DNA of 35,203 bases from an uncultured Verrucomicrobiales bacterium. GTDB lineage: Bacteria > Verrucomicrobiota > Verrucomicrobiia > Verrucomicrobiales > Akkermansiaceae. Location of the stretch: assembly GCA_937969125.1 (NCBI GenBank), contig CALBVA010000326.1:1-35203 (forward strand), read 5' to 3'. Made by a program: the position numbers and the translations under genes. The notes beneath the pieces are model-generated. The model made no database searches. It saw only the letters and a program-made list of their open reading frames with translations, and was not told where the DNA came from. This document shows, in pieces, positions 1-8,903 of this stretch (the first letter of the stretch is position 1; each line of letters opens with the position of its first letter).

Positions 1-138
1 GCCATCCTGAATCATTGGGTCTCCGGCGAGGAAATGCTCCCGGCTGAAAGCGGGGGCCGTGCCATCATGGCCTTCGTGGCACTCATTGCCGGGCTCCTCT
101 TTTCCAATGCCATCCTTCCGGCAAGGAAGAGTTTATAA
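1..138 (+). CDS. C-terminal end of a membrane protein (5' end outside window)
   Basis: Frame 1 is open from the first base to a TAA at 136-138, giving 45 residues that end in ARKSL. The last 25 residues contain one hydrophobic helix (AFVALIAGLLFSNAIL) followed by basic residues, as at the cytoplasmic end of a final transmembrane segment. The rest of the gene lies upstream of the window, so the family cannot be named. It could also be a chance open frame, but the clear helix followed by a positively charged tail argues for a real gene end. Confidence 0.5.
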   Translation, partial: AILNHWVSGEEMLPAESGGRAIMAFVALIAGLLFSNAILPARKSL

Positions 139-152
139 GGGCCTTCTGGGTG

Positions 153-393
153 TTTAGTGGGTAAGAAAAAAAAACCTTTCATTTGAACAGTGGTTACTGC
201 TGTTCAGTAGAAGCATTGAGGTGGGCGAGGACAGCGCTTTGAGGCGGGAAACTCCATAGTAGCATTGTTTCAATGCCCTCAATGACCGATCTTCCTTGAG
301 GCAGTGAAATGGGGGTTCAGGAGGCTTGGGGCTCGACTCCCAGTGATTCCGCAACCCACCTCAAGCCCTCTACCTGCCTTGCTACCCACTAAA
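153..393. repeat. MITE-like segment bounded by 11-bp perfect inverted repeats
   Basis: TTTAGTGGGTA at 153-163 is matched exactly by its reverse complement TACCCACTAAA at 383-393, enclosing a 241-bp segment without a convincing ORF. Inside, at 184-206, a 7-bp stem (TGAACAG / CTGTTCA) closes a 9-base loop. The segment fills nearly all of the 316-bp gap between the partial membrane gene and the large secreted protein. No target-site duplication is obvious in the flanks (GGGTG on the left, TTTTC on the right), so a mobile origin is inferred only from the terminal repeats and the lack of coding content. Confidence 0.35.
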
Positions 394-454
394 TTTTCAG
401 AAGCACCATTTAAAAAATTGGTTTTTTTTCCTAGAAAATGAGAGACTGCCAAAC

Positions 455-3400
455 ATGAAGTGCCTCCCCTCATCTCTAACAAAATTCACCTTACTTCTGC
501 TTGGTTTCCTTGGAGCCCAAGCGTTTGGTCAGACCTTGAACATTGATTTCAATTCTTCTGGGAATAATCAAAGTGGCTGGGAGTCAATAGCTGCAGGAGA
601 TAACGATCTAGGAGATTCTTGGTCGAAGAATTTTAGTGGAGGAATTAGCTTGGATGTGGATCCGTCTGGAAGCGTCACTCTAGACCATCGTGATCGTGGT
701 TCTAGCAACGGAGGCGGCGGGGAAGCAGCGATGTGGCGCGATTTTCTTTTTGCAAATGGGAGTTTTGCAAGTGCTTCAGCAAGTGGACTAAGACTCGCTT
801 TCACCGGCCTGCAGGCGAATACAGAATATCCGGTAACGATCTGGGGTTATGATTCTATATCAGGTAGTGGGCGGGCGGCCGACTGGAGTGGTGGTGGCTC
901 ATCGCTGGAAAGGTTAGTCACCGATAATGTTCCAGCAAACTTGGAAGATAACACTGTGACAATTAATGTTACTACGGATGGAAGCGGTGCCGTTACAATT
1001 ATTGGACTTGTTTCGGCTACCAATCCTAGTTCGTCGCACAACGTTTTTATCAATGGCCTTGAGATTGGTGACCCGATTACAGCCGATGGACCGACTGCTT
1101 TGATGCTCACAGGTAACTTGGTTTCCGAAACGGCGGGGATTGGAACTGTGGTGGGCACCCTTTCGACCAGCGATCCAACGCCTGGTGACACTTTCACATA
1201 CAGCCTCGTTACTGGACCGAATGATGATTTTAACTCTCAATTTGCAATTAATGGGAACAGCTTGGTGACCGACCGAGATCTGGATTCCTTCCCGGGAGGT
1301 GCCTTGCTTACGATCAGAGTTCGCACCGAGGATGCTTCGGGGGCTTTTTTCGAAGAGGTCTTTGTCATCGAGGTGGCGACTGATTCCGATCAAGATGGCT
1401 TAGATGACAACTGGGAATTGACTTACTTCGCTAACCTCGGGGTTGTTTCTGGCGGGGATGATGGCGACAATGATAATCTGACGAATCTTGGGGAACAGGC
1501 TGCGGGAACTGATCCAACGACGAACGATACGGATAATGATGGGCTTTTGGACGGTGTTGAAGACAATACCGGAGTTTTTGTGAATTCCAGTAAGACCGGA
1601 ACTAATCCACTAATCTCTGATACCGATAGTGATGGCTTATCAGATGGGGTTGAATCGAATACCGGAGAATTTCTTGATGTAAACGACACCGGAACTAATC
1701 CTAATGAAAGTGATTCTGATGGAGATGGTTTTAACGATGCCCTCGAAATTTCTGAAGGCACAGATCCGACAAACGAGGAAGATTTCCCCAATACGATCCT
1801 TGCTCTTCGCCTTAATGAGATTCTAGTTAGGAACGCAACTGATCTACGAGACGGCTTTGGGAAACGAGAGGATTGGATTGAGATTTTCAACCCGAATAAT
1901 GTAGCGGTGGATTTGGATGCTTACTATCTCACTGACGATTTGAGTGATTTGACTAAGTGGAATTTCCCGGCGGTAAGTATTGCTCCTCAGGGATACCTGA
2001 TCGTTTTCGCCTCGGGTCTAGACACTCTCGATCCCGATGGAAATGCCCACACTAATTTTAGTTTGGGATCAGGAGGAGAATACCTTGCGATCGTTCGGCC
2101 AAATGGAGTCTCTGTAGATGATAGCTTTTCGCCAACGTATCCCCAGCAATTTACCGATATTTCTTATGGTATTACTCCAGGGCAAAGTACCCCGGTTTTC
2201 TTTGAAATGACAACCCCTGGGGCTCTTAATAGTACCCAAACCTCCCCAGGGGTGGTGAGGGACACTAATTTTCAAACAGATCGCGGATTCTATACCGATC
2301 CTTTTAACTTGGTGATCACTTCCGATACTCCGGGTGCTACGATCCGCTACACCTTAGATGGTTCCAAGCCCACGCCGACGACAGGCTTTGTTTACGATGG
2401 GCCGTTGACAATTACCACGACGAGTACCGTACGGGCGATGGCGACATTTGGTAACTGGCTTCCGACCAATGTGGACACGCACACCTACATCTTCATCGAA
2501 GATGTCGTTAACCAGCCAGCAGATCCGGTGTGGTGGCCATCCGATTGGGGATTTGACGCGCAGGTCGGGCAGCTAGTGGCCTCTGATTACGAAATGGATG
2601 CGAGAGTGGTGAATAATACCAATGGCTTAGGTATCCATACGGTTCAGGAAGCGTTACTCGATATCCCGACGGTGGCCATTTCTATGAATCAAGCTGATAT
2701 TACCGGTGGGCTTGGTGGTGTTTTGACAAACCCACGAGGTCGTTTTGAGCGAGAGTGCTCGATTGAATATATTTTCCCTGACGGGAGTCAGGGGTTTCAG
2801 GAGAATTGTAGGATCGAGACGCAAGGAAATTCTAGCCGTACCCCATTTCGTATGCAGAAGCATTCGATGCGTTTGACTTTTACCTCTGAGATTGGGATTC
2901 CGAAGCTCAATTTCCCTCTTTTTGATGATTCCGAAGTGGAGGAGTTCAATAAGCTCGTTTTGCGAGCCTGCTTTACAGATTCGTGGGGCCTTAATACTTG
3001 GAGTTCAGCCCGCTATCGCCCGAATGATTCACAATACACTCGGGACGTTTGGATGAAGGATAGTATGAGTGATATGGGACATCCGAATGGTCATGGACGA
3101 TTCGTGCACCTCTATTACAACGGGATTTATTTTGGGATCCACGATTTTACTGAGCGTATTGAAGATGACTGGTATGAGAGTCATTTCGGAGGTGAGGAAG
3201 ATGATTGGAAAGTGAATAAAGATCACGCGATTACGGAATCGGGCCCTGAGTGGAATGCCATGATGGCTTTGTTGGATGGGAATATTACGGATAACGCAGT
3301 CTACGATGAGGTGAAAAACTACATCGATCTCGATAACTACATAGACTATATGCTTCTTCACTTCTATGCTGATGCAGAAGACTGGCCGAGAGCGAATGGT

Positions 3401-5614
3401 TACGGTGCGGTTAACTCGATCAGTGGTGATGGAAAGTTCCGCTTTCAAGTTTGGGATCAAGAAATTGCCTTAGATAAATTCAGCTGGAACCGTTACGATA
3501 ACAGTTCAGGCGCAGGGGCTCCCTTCCAAAGACTTCGTCTTAATGAAGAGTTCCGCCTCCTCTTTGCAGATCGGACCCACAAGCACATGTTCAATGGGGG
3601 AGCGATCAGTGAGAGTGGCTCGATCAATCGCTTCATGAAAATCTCTGACGAGATTGATAAGGCGATTGTTGCAGAGTCGGCTCGGTGGGGAGACACTCAA
3701 GACAATACACCTTACGGAGATACCGCTAGTAGCTCGACAAATATCGATGCTGATTTTTATCCACCCACGATTAATAATCCTATTTATTTCACTCGAGAAC
3801 AGCATTGGCTTGTGGAGAGAGATGTTGTGACACAACATTACATTCCGATTCTTCATGATGAGACTGACAGCCGCTCGATTGTCAGAGAACTAAGGGCTCG
3901 TAATCTTTACCCCTCCATTGATGCACCGATTTATTCGCAGCATGGGGGAATTGTTCCTAGCAGCCATGATCTCATGGTGACGGCTTCAGTTGGTGAGATT
4001 TACTTTACTCTCGATGGGAGTGATCCGCGACTCGTTGGGGGTGGTATTAGTCCAAATGCGGGAATGCTGAGTGGTGGTGCTCTCGTCGATACCTTTGTGG
4101 ATTTCGAAGCGAACGGATGGCGCTTTCTCGATACTGGAGTTGCCCAGAGTAGCAGTGACGTCGTAGTGGGAAATTCTTCTTACAACTCATCCGACTGGAA
4201 GCATCCATCATTTAATGATTCAGCTTGGGGGACTGGACAAGCGTTGCTTGGCTTTGGAGGAATCGGTAGCCTTACAATTAATACCCCGATTGTCCCGGCT
4301 AGCCCGAGACATACTACGACCTACTTCAGGAAGGAATTTTCGGTGACAGGTGCTTCGGACTATACCCAACTGACTTTTGATCTTATCCGAGATGATGGGG
4401 CGATTGTTTATTTAAATGGTAAAGAAATTGATCGCAGTAACCTCACAGATGGAACGGTTAGCTATGGAACATTTGCGAGTAGCTCCAGCCCTGAAGACGA
4501 AATCGTTCCTCTGAGCACTCTCAATCTTGCTCCGGGAGATTTGTTAGAAGGAGTTAATGTGATCGCAGTGGAAGTGCATCAAACTTCGCCGAATAGTAGT
4601 GATCTTGGCCTAGATTTGAGAGTTCGAGGTGTGAGACCAAACTTTGGAACTTCTAATGTCACTTTGACCCAAACAGGAACGCTTAAGGCGCGGGCTTTTA
4701 ATGCGGGGGAATGGTCAGCTCTTACAGAAGCGGATTTCATTGTCGGTATTCCAGCGTCTCCTAGTAATTTGGTGGTTTCAGAAATTTACTACAACCCTCC
4801 GGGATCAGAGGAGCTGACTGAGTGGATTGAGCTGATGAACATTTCAGATGACGCAATTGATCTCACAGATGTTTCGATGATCGGAATCACTTATACTTTC
4901 CCGGCAGGTAGCGTTCTTGGAGAAGGTGAGCGCATTGTCATTGTGAAGGATCAGGCAGCTTTCGCGGCCGCTTACGACACCTCTGGGGTGAATATCGCTC
5001 CAGGAGTTTTTACTATGAGTCTCAGTAATAGTGGTGAAGAAATTGCAGTTCTTGCTGCGAATAGCGGCGCTGATATCCAGCGCTTCACCTATCTCGATTC
5101 CGCACCTTGGCCAAGTTCTCCTGATGGCGATGGCTTTTCTCTAGTGCTCATCAATCCTCAGTCTTCTCCTGCTCATAGCGATGCCGGAAACTGGAGGGCA
5201 AGCTTTGTGCTTTCAGGAACACCAGGTGGGACAGATTCAGAACTGTTTACTGGTGATCCTAGCGCTGACCTCGATGGGGATGGGTTGAATGCTCTTTTGG
5301 AGTATGCCTTTGGAACAATCGAGAGAGACGGTGGAGACAGCCCGGAAGCGGCGATCACAACGGCGAGTTCTTTGTTTGGTGCCGATAATATCGAGAGCCT
5401 TACGATTACCTTCCGTCGAAACATCTTGGCAGAAGACGTAGAAATCTTTGTTGAGGTTTCCTCTGATCTAGGTGTTTGGAATAGCATGGATACCGCCTTA
5501 GTCTCTGCCACTTCAAATGGAGATGGGACTGAGACGGTCACTTATCGATCACTAAATGACATCAGCGCGGAGGAGGACGAGTTCATTCGCTTGAAAGTGG
5601 TTCATTCACCATAG
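455..5614 (+). CDS. Giant secreted multidomain protein: TSP3-like repeats, two lamin-tail domains, CotH kinase
   Basis: A 1719-residue exported protein. Residues 1-25 are a signal peptide (hydrophobic LLLLGFLG, cleavage near AFG/Q). Domains in order: a beta-sandwich at about 26-205; a cadherin-like module at about 215-305; calcium-binding thrombospondin-3-type repeats at about 310-445 (DSDQDGLDD, DTDNDGLLDG, DTDSDGLSDG, DSDGDGFND); a lamin-tail domain at about 450-590; a chitobiase/FN3-like module at about 609-690 (IRYTLDGSKPTP); a CotH-kinase domain at about 740-1125 (YYNGIYFGIHDFTERI, FRFQVWDQEIALD); a second chitobiase-like module near 1160 (YFTLDGSDPR); a beta-sandwich; a second lamin-tail domain from about 1439 (SEIYYNPPGSEELTEWIEL); and a C-terminal module starting DLDGDGLNALLEYAFGT. 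This architecture is common in Verrucomicrobiota and Planctomycetota. CotH relatives phosphorylate proteins, but the substrate here is unknown. It is monocistronic and ends 15 bp from the convergent gluQ. Confidence 0.9.
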   Translation: MKCLPSSLTKFTLLLLGFLGAQAFGQTLNIDFNSSGNNQSGWESIAAGDNDLGDSWSKNFSGGISLDVDPSGSVTLDHRDRGSSNGGGGEAAMWRDFLFANGSFASASASGLRLAFTGLQANTEYPVTIWGYDSISGSGRAADWSGGGSSLERLVTDNVPANLEDNTVTINVTTDGSGAVTIIGLVSATNPSSSHNVFINGLEIGDPITADGPTALMLTGNLVSETAGIGTVVGTLSTSDPTPGDTFTYSLVTGPNDDFNSQFAINGNSLVTDRDLDSFPGGALLTIRVRTEDASGAFFEEVFVIEVATDSDQDGLDDNWELTYFANLGVVSGGDDGDNDNLTNLGEQAAGTDPTTNDTDNDGLLDGVEDNTGVFVNSSKTGTNPLISDTDSDGLSDGVESNTGEFLDVNDTGTNPNESDSDGDGFNDALEISEGTDPTNEEDFPNTILALRLNEILVRNATDLRDGFGKREDWIEIFNPNNVAVDLDAYYLTDDLSDLTKWNFPAVSIAPQGYLIVFASGLDTLDPDGNAHTNFSLGSGGEYLAIVRPNGVSVDDSFSPTYPQQFTDISYGITPGQSTPVFFEMTTPGALNSTQTSPGVVRDTNFQTDRGFYTDPFNLVITSDTPGATIRYTLDGSKPTPTTGFVYDGPLTITTTSTVRAMATFGNWLPTNVDTHTYIFIEDVVNQPADPVWWPSDWGFDAQVGQLVASDYEMDARVVNNTNGLGIHTVQEALLDIPTVAISMNQADITGGLGGVLTNPRGRFERECSIEYIFPDGSQGFQENCRIETQGNSSRTPFRMQKHSMRLTFTSEIGIPKLNFPLFDDSEVEEFNKLVLRACFTDSWGLNTWSSARYRPNDSQYTRDVWMKDSMSDMGHPNGHGRFVHLYYNGIYFGIHDFTERIEDDWYESHFGGEEDDWKVNKDHAITESGPEWNAMMALLDGNITDNAVYDEVKNYIDLDNYIDYMLLHFYADAEDWPRANGYGAVNSISGDGKFRFQVWDQEIALDKFSWNRYDNSSGAGAPFQRLRLNEEFRLLFADRTHKHMFNGGAISESGSINRFMKISDEIDKAIVAESARWGDTQDNTPYGDTASSSTNIDADFYPPTINNPIYFTREQHWLVERDVVTQHYIPILHDETDSRSIVRELRARNLYPSIDAPIYSQHGGIVPSSHDLMVTASVGEIYFTLDGSDPRLVGGGISPNAGMLSGGALVDTFVDFEANGWRFLDTGVAQSSSDVVVGNSSYNSSDWKHPSFNDSAWGTGQALLGFGGIGSLTINTPIVPASPRHTTTYFRKEFSVTGASDYTQLTFDLIRDDGAIVYLNGKEIDRSNLTDGTVSYGTFASSSSPEDEIVPLSTLNLAPGDLLEGVNVIAVEVHQTSPNSSDLGLDLRVRGVRPNFGTSNVTLTQTGTLKARAFNAGEWSALTEADFIVGIPASPSNLVVSEIYYNPPGSEELTEWIELMNISDDAIDLTDVSMIGITYTFPAGSVLGEGERIVIVKDQAAFAAAYDTSGVNIAPGVFTMSLSNSGEEIAVLAANSGADIQRFTYLDSAPWPSSPDGDGFSLVLINPQSSPAHSDAGNWRASFVLSGTPGGTDSELFTGDPSADLDGDGLNALLEYAFGTIERDGGDSPEAAITTASSLFGADNIESLTITFRRNILAEDVEIFVEVSSDLGVWNSMDTALVSATSNGDGTETVTYRSLNDISAEEDEFIRLKVVHSP

Positions 5615-5629
5615 CATTCGGCAGCTTCA

Positions 5630-6424
5630 TCAAAGGCGTTGGAAAACTTGCTCGGGAGTGAGTCCTAGTTCGCGAAGCTGGCGGATGGCGAGGGCATCGT
5701 GGCGTTTGGCGAGGCGATTTCCCTGGTCATCGAGGATGAGTCGATGATGCAGGTATTGCGGTTCAGGGAAGTCGAGGAGGGCCTGGAGGACCCGGTGGAT
5801 GTGAGTGGAGGGGAGGAGGTCTTCGCCCCGGGTAACGGTGGTGATTTGCTGGGCGGCGTCATCGACGACGACAGCGAGGTGGTAAGAGGTGCCGATATCT
5901 TTGCGAGCGAGGATGACATCGCCAAGGAGGCCGGGATTGACCTGCTGTAAGCCGTGGCGGCTGTCATTGAAGGTGAGGTCCCCCACCCTCTCAGATGCTT
6001 TTTGCCAATGAAGCCGCCAGGCAGGTTCGCGGTCGAGCTTCTTTAACAGATCGCGGCAGGTGCCGGGGTAGAGGGGGCCTTCGGGGCCCTGGGGTGCGTT
6101 TCCGAGTTCGGCCAATTCGGCTTCGATTTCGCTGCGCGTGCAATAGCAGGGATAGACGACGCCGAGAGCTTTGAGTTTTTGGAGGGCGTCATTGTAGATG
6201 GGAAGTCGGTCGAGTTGCCGCCATGGCGTTCCTTGCCAAGTGAGGCCGAGCCAACGGAGGTCTTCCTCAATGGCTGTGTAGTATTCCGAGCGGACTCGGG
6301 TGTGATCGATGTCCTCGAAACGGAGGAGGAATTGCTCTCCGGATTCGCGGGCGACCTTCGCAGCAAAGGCGTGCCCCAAGTGGAGGTAGCCGGTGGGGCT
6401 GGGGGCAAAGCGGGTGATCGACAT
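5630..6424 (-). CDS. gluQ: Glutamyl-Q tRNA(Asp) synthetase
   Basis: GluQRS activates glutamate and attaches it to the queuosine base at position 34 of tRNA(Asp). It is a class I synthetase paralogue lacking the anticodon-binding domain, consistent with the short length here (264 aa). The N-terminus RFAPSPTGYLHLGHA carries the HIGH-type ATP motif. A zinc site C93-x-C95...Y119-x3-C123 sits in YPCYCTRSE and YPGTC. The KMSKS-equivalent is LAKRHDALAIR near the C-terminus. The ATG at 6422-6424 is preferred because it directly precedes the conserved SITRFAPSP. An in-frame TTG lies 12 bases upstream (6434-6436) and cannot be excluded. The gene diverges from trmO, with about 70 bp between starts. Confidence 0.93.
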   Translation of the reverse strand: MSITRFAPSPTGYLHLGHAFAAKVARESGEQFLLRFEDIDHTRVRSEYYTAIEEDLRWLGLTWQGTPWRQLDRLPIYNDALQKLKALGVVYPCYCTRSEIEAELAELGNAPQGPEGPLYPGTCRDLLKKLDREPAWRLHWQKASERVGDLTFNDSRHGLQQVNPGLLGDVILARKDIGTSYHLAVVVDDAAQQITTVTRGEDLLPSTHIHRVLQALLDFPEPQYLHHRLILDDQGNRLAKRHDALAIRQLRELGLTPEQVFQRL

Positions 6425-6494
6425 GGCAGGATCCAAAAAACAATTAGCCTGACCGCCGAGGTGTGTCTAACAATCAATCCGGATTTAGGAATCA

Positions 6495-7151
6495 ATGAGT
6501 GAGGATTATTCCATGCGCCCCATCGGGGTGATCGAGAGCTGCTATGGCGAGAAGTTTGGCACGCCACGGCAGAGTGGCATCGTGCCCGGCGCGCGTGGGC
6601 GGGTGGTTTTTTCTGCAGACGTGGATACGGAAGCGTGTCGTGGGCTAGAGGATTTCAGCCATGTGTGGATTGTCTTTCTCTTCGATCAAGTGCGCGAATC
6701 AGAGGTGCGCTGGCTGGTACGACCGCCGCGCCTGGGCGGCAATGAGAAGAAGGGAGTGCTAGCGACGCGTTCGCCATTCCGACCGAATCGAATCGGGCTC
6801 TCATTGGTAAAGCTGGACGCGGTGGAGGCGGGCGGGATCGCCGTGAGCGGTTTGGATTTAGTCAATGGCACCCCGGTGCTGGATGTGAAACCGTATTTGC
6901 CGTATGTGGAATCGATCCCGGAAGCGATAGGAGGATTCGCAGATGAGGCTCCACAGCGGATGGAGGTGGTGCTTCCTGATACACTCCGCGCGGAGCTGGA
7001 TGAGGGTGAGATTGAAACAATCGTGGGGACGCTGGCAGTGGACCCGCGACCGGCTTATCACGATGATGCGGAGCGCGTTTATGGGTGCCGACTTCTGGGG
7101 CGAAATATCCGCTGGCAGGTCATCGATGGGAAAGCCACGGTGTTGGAATGA
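6495..7151 (+). CDS. trmO: tRNA (N6-threonylcarbamoyladenosine-37)-N6-methyltransferase TrmO
   Basis: A 218-residue member of the TsaA/UPF0066/TrmO family, which uses S-adenosylmethionine to methylate t6A37 to m6t6A in tRNA(Thr). Family signatures visible are RPIGVIES at the N-terminus, GLEDFSHVWIVFLFDQ, RSPFRPNRIGLSLVKL and LDVKPYLPYVES. The start at 6495 is supported by AGGA just upstream; an in-frame ATG at residue 7 is a less likely alternative. The stop codon overlaps the start of the following cupin gene as ATGA, suggesting translational coupling. The t6A substrate is made by a pathway that needs TsaE, which is encoded 6 kb downstream at 13215. Confidence 0.92.
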   Translation: MSEDYSMRPIGVIESCYGEKFGTPRQSGIVPGARGRVVFSADVDTEACRGLEDFSHVWIVFLFDQVRESEVRWLVRPPRLGGNEKKGVLATRSPFRPNRIGLSLVKLDAVEAGGIAVSGLDLVNGTPVLDVKPYLPYVESIPEAIGGFADEAPQRMEVVLPDTLRAELDEGEIETIVGTLAVDPRPAYHDDAERVYGCRLLGRNIRWQVIDGKATVLE

Positions 7152-7504
7152 TGACCGTTCAAAATCGCGCCAACCAAGAGCCCTTCACGACGAAGGATGG
7201 CTCCACAATTCGCAGTCTACTGGATCTGAGCAATGCTCCGGTGGAGAAGCAAAGTCTGGCTGAGGCTACGCTGCCGGCGGGTGGCAAGACGGAGCGGCAT
7301 TATCACAAGGTGAGCGAGGAACTCTATTATCTCCTCAGCGGAACCGGCGTGATGGAGATCGATAGTGAAGAGCGGCAGGTGGGGCCCGGGGATGCGGTGC
7401 TCATTCAAGCGGGGGCGTGGCATCAGATTCGGGCAGAGACCGATCTGCAGTTCCTGTGCTGCTGCGCGCCTCCATACGCGCATGAGGATACTTACTTTGA
7501 GTAA
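7148..7504 (+). CDS. Small single-domain cupin protein
   Basis: A 118-residue cupin with both conserved motifs: the metal-binding HYHKVSEELYYLLSGTG (His, His and Glu positions) and GPGDAVLIQAGAWHQI (the last His). Small cupins of this kind bind a divalent metal and act as isomerases, dioxygenases or sugar-binding sensors; the substrate cannot be read from sequence. The start ATG at 7148 overlaps the trmO stop (ATGATG), and a second ATG follows at once at 7151, so either may be used. The protein is cytoplasmic with no signal peptide. The open frame extends 63 bases further upstream inside trmO, but that part looks like overlap shadow. Confidence 0.8.
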   Translation: MMTVQNRANQEPFTTKDGSTIRSLLDLSNAPVEKQSLAEATLPAGGKTERHYHKVSEELYYLLSGTGVMEIDSEERQVGPGDAVLIQAGAWHQIRAETDLQFLCCCAPPYAHEDTYFE

Positions 7505-7531
7505 GTAGCACATTCTGATGCTTTTTGGCAG

Positions 7532-7552
7532 GGCGCTTGGAAAGCGCCGCCA
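7532..7552 (+). repeat. Dispersed hairpin repeat, copy 1
   Basis: A 21-bp unit built on the 7-bp stem GGCGCTT / AAGCGCC with a three-base loop (GGA), followed by GCCA. An identical 21-bp unit lies at 10197-10217. The similarity extends left (TTGGC, two variable bases) and right (variable bases, then GGGG). This copy sits 27 bp after the cupin stop and just beyond the 3' end of the oppositely oriented decarboxylase gene. It could be a small dispersed repeat, a bidirectional transcript 3' end, or both. There is no T-run of canonical terminator type. Confidence 0.6.
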
Positions 7553-7559
7553 CGTGGGG

Positions 7560-8486
7560 CTAAAGCGAGGAGAAGTATTCGATGGTCTTAGCGAGGCCTT
7601 CTCGAAGCTGGACGGTGGGTTCCCAATCGAGGTGTTTTTTCGCGAGGGAGATGTCCGGCTGGCGTTGCTTCGGATCATCCGAGGGAAGCGGGAGATGGAT
7701 TAATTTCGACGAACTTCCGGTCAATTCAATGACTGTCTCGGCAAGAGCCTTCACGGTGAATTCATTTGGGTTACCGATATTGATGGGGCCAATTTCACCT
7801 CCTTCCATGAGCCGGATCATCCCTTCAATGAGGTCATCGCAGTAGCAAAACGAGCGGGTCTGAAGGCCATCGCCGTAGAGGGTGATATCATCGCCCTTTA
7901 GCGCCTGCACGATGAAGTTCGAGACCACCCGTCCGTCCGCCGGATCCATGCGGGGGCCGTAGGTATTGAAGATCCGCATGACGCGGATATTGACGCCATT
8001 CTGCCGGTGATAATCGAAGAAGAGAGTCTCTGCCGCACGCTTCCCTTCATCATAACAGGAGCGGATTCCAATGGGATTCACATGGCCCCAGTATAATTCC
8101 TGCTGAGGGTGCACTTCCGGGTCGCCGTAAACTTCCGAGGTGGAGGCCTGAAGGATGCTGGCATTGGTCCGCTTGGCCAGGCCCAGCATATTAATGGCCC
8201 CCATGACGGAGGTCTTCATCGTTTTGATGGGGTTATACTGGTAGTGAATCGGCGAGGCGGGGCAGGCGAGATTATAGATCTGGTCCACCTCGAGCTTGAT
8301 AGGGTCAGTGACATCGTGGCGGAGAAGCTCGAAGCGCTTATGGCCGATGAGGTGCTCGACATTTTCGCGTCGGCCGGTGAAGAAGTTATCGAGACAGAGA
8401 ACCTGATGGCCGGCCTCGATCATCCGGTCGCACAGATGACTGCCCAGGAATCCAGAACCACCGGTGACGAGAATGCGTTTGCTCAT
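7560..8486 (-). CDS. UDP-glucuronate decarboxylase (UDP-xylose synthase), SDR family
   Basis: A 308-residue extended short-chain dehydrogenase/reductase. It has the NAD-binding GGSGFLG at residues 9-15, the catalytic triad element with Y145 and K149 in SCYDEGKRAAE, and S117 in QASTSEVYGDP. The stretch ACPASPIHYQYNPIKT and RIFNTYGPRMDPADGRVVSNF are typical of UDP-xylose synthases, which oxidise UDP-glucuronate at C4, decarboxylate it and reduce the product to UDP-xylose for cell-surface glycans. The length matches the short, soluble bacterial form. It is the last gene of a minus-strand run, starting 9 bp after the Dabb gene. A related UDP-sugar epimerase is a less likely reading. Confidence 0.88.
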   Translation of the reverse strand: MSKRILVTGGSGFLGSHLCDRMIEAGHQVLCLDNFFTGRRENVEHLIGHKRFELLRHDVTDPIKLEVDQIYNLACPASPIHYQYNPIKTMKTSVMGAINMLGLAKRTNASILQASTSEVYGDPEVHPQQELYWGHVNPIGIRSCYDEGKRAAETLFFDYHRQNGVNIRVMRIFNTYGPRMDPADGRVVSNFIVQALKGDDITLYGDGLQTRSFCYCDDLIEGMIRLMEGGEIGPINIGNPNEFTVKALAETVIELTGSSSKLIHLPLPSDDPKQRQPDISLAKKHLDWEPTVQLREGLAKTIEYFSSL

Positions 8487-8495
8487 GGTCGAAAA

Positions 8496-8903
8496 TTATT
8501 TCGCGACGAAGTCAATGACAAGAACCTTCTCCAGCGAAGGCAGGAGCAGATCGACAAAGGCCTTGTGGCCTTTATGCGGAAGGTAAACTTCCAAACCTGC
8601 TGCGTTCTCGAAGCTGACGATGAAACAATGAGTGAACCCTTGATCGTGATTCTCGGGACTGACATTCGTGCCCCACTCGAGGTCGGTGATGGTCTCAATT
8701 TTTTCCTCAAGAGCAGCGAACTCTTTCTCGATCTTAGCGATCTGTTCTTTCGTCGCGCTGTCCTTAAACTTGAACATCACGACATGACGGTAGGGCGAAG
8801 CCGCCTTTTCTTCGGATTTTTTCGGAGCCTCTTTCTCAGGATGATGATCAGCCATGACGGTGAACGGGAAAAAAGCAGCGACGAGGAGGAAAAGCGATTT
8901 CAT
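8496..8903 (-). CDS. Secreted Dabb-domain (stress-responsive A/B barrel) protein
   Basis: 135 residues with a signal peptide (MKSLFLLVAAFFPFTVMA, cleavage before DHH), a charged linker rich in Lys and Glu, and a Dabb ferredoxin-like domain from about residue 38. Characteristic elements are YRHVVMFKFKDSATKEQIAKIE, the central Phe/Cys strand and the ending YLPHKGHKAFVDLL. Exported versions of this domain are frequent in Verrucomicrobiota and Planctomycetota; their role is unknown. The start ATG overlaps the upstream DUF3817 stop as ATGA, so the two are probably translationally coupled. Confidence 0.85.
   Translation of the reverse strand: MKSLFLLVAAFFPFTVMADHHPEKEAPKKSEEKAASPYRHVVMFKFKDSATKEQIAKIEKEFAALEEKIETITDLEWGTNVSPENHDQGFTHCFIVSFENAAGLEVYLPHKGHKAFVDLLLPSLEKVLVIDFVAK

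Noticed and set aside
184..206. LexA-type operator (TGAACAG / CTGTTCA)
   Set aside because: The reported verrucomicrobial SOS motif has TGTTC before GAACA with a four-base spacer; here the half-sites are in the opposite order with nine bases between.
310..360. tRNA-like 3' end (GGGGCTCGACTCCC followed by GATTCCGCAACCCACC)
   Set aside because: The presumed T-arm does not form five pairs, the T-loop base is C instead of T, and no acceptor, D-arm or anticodon arm could be placed.
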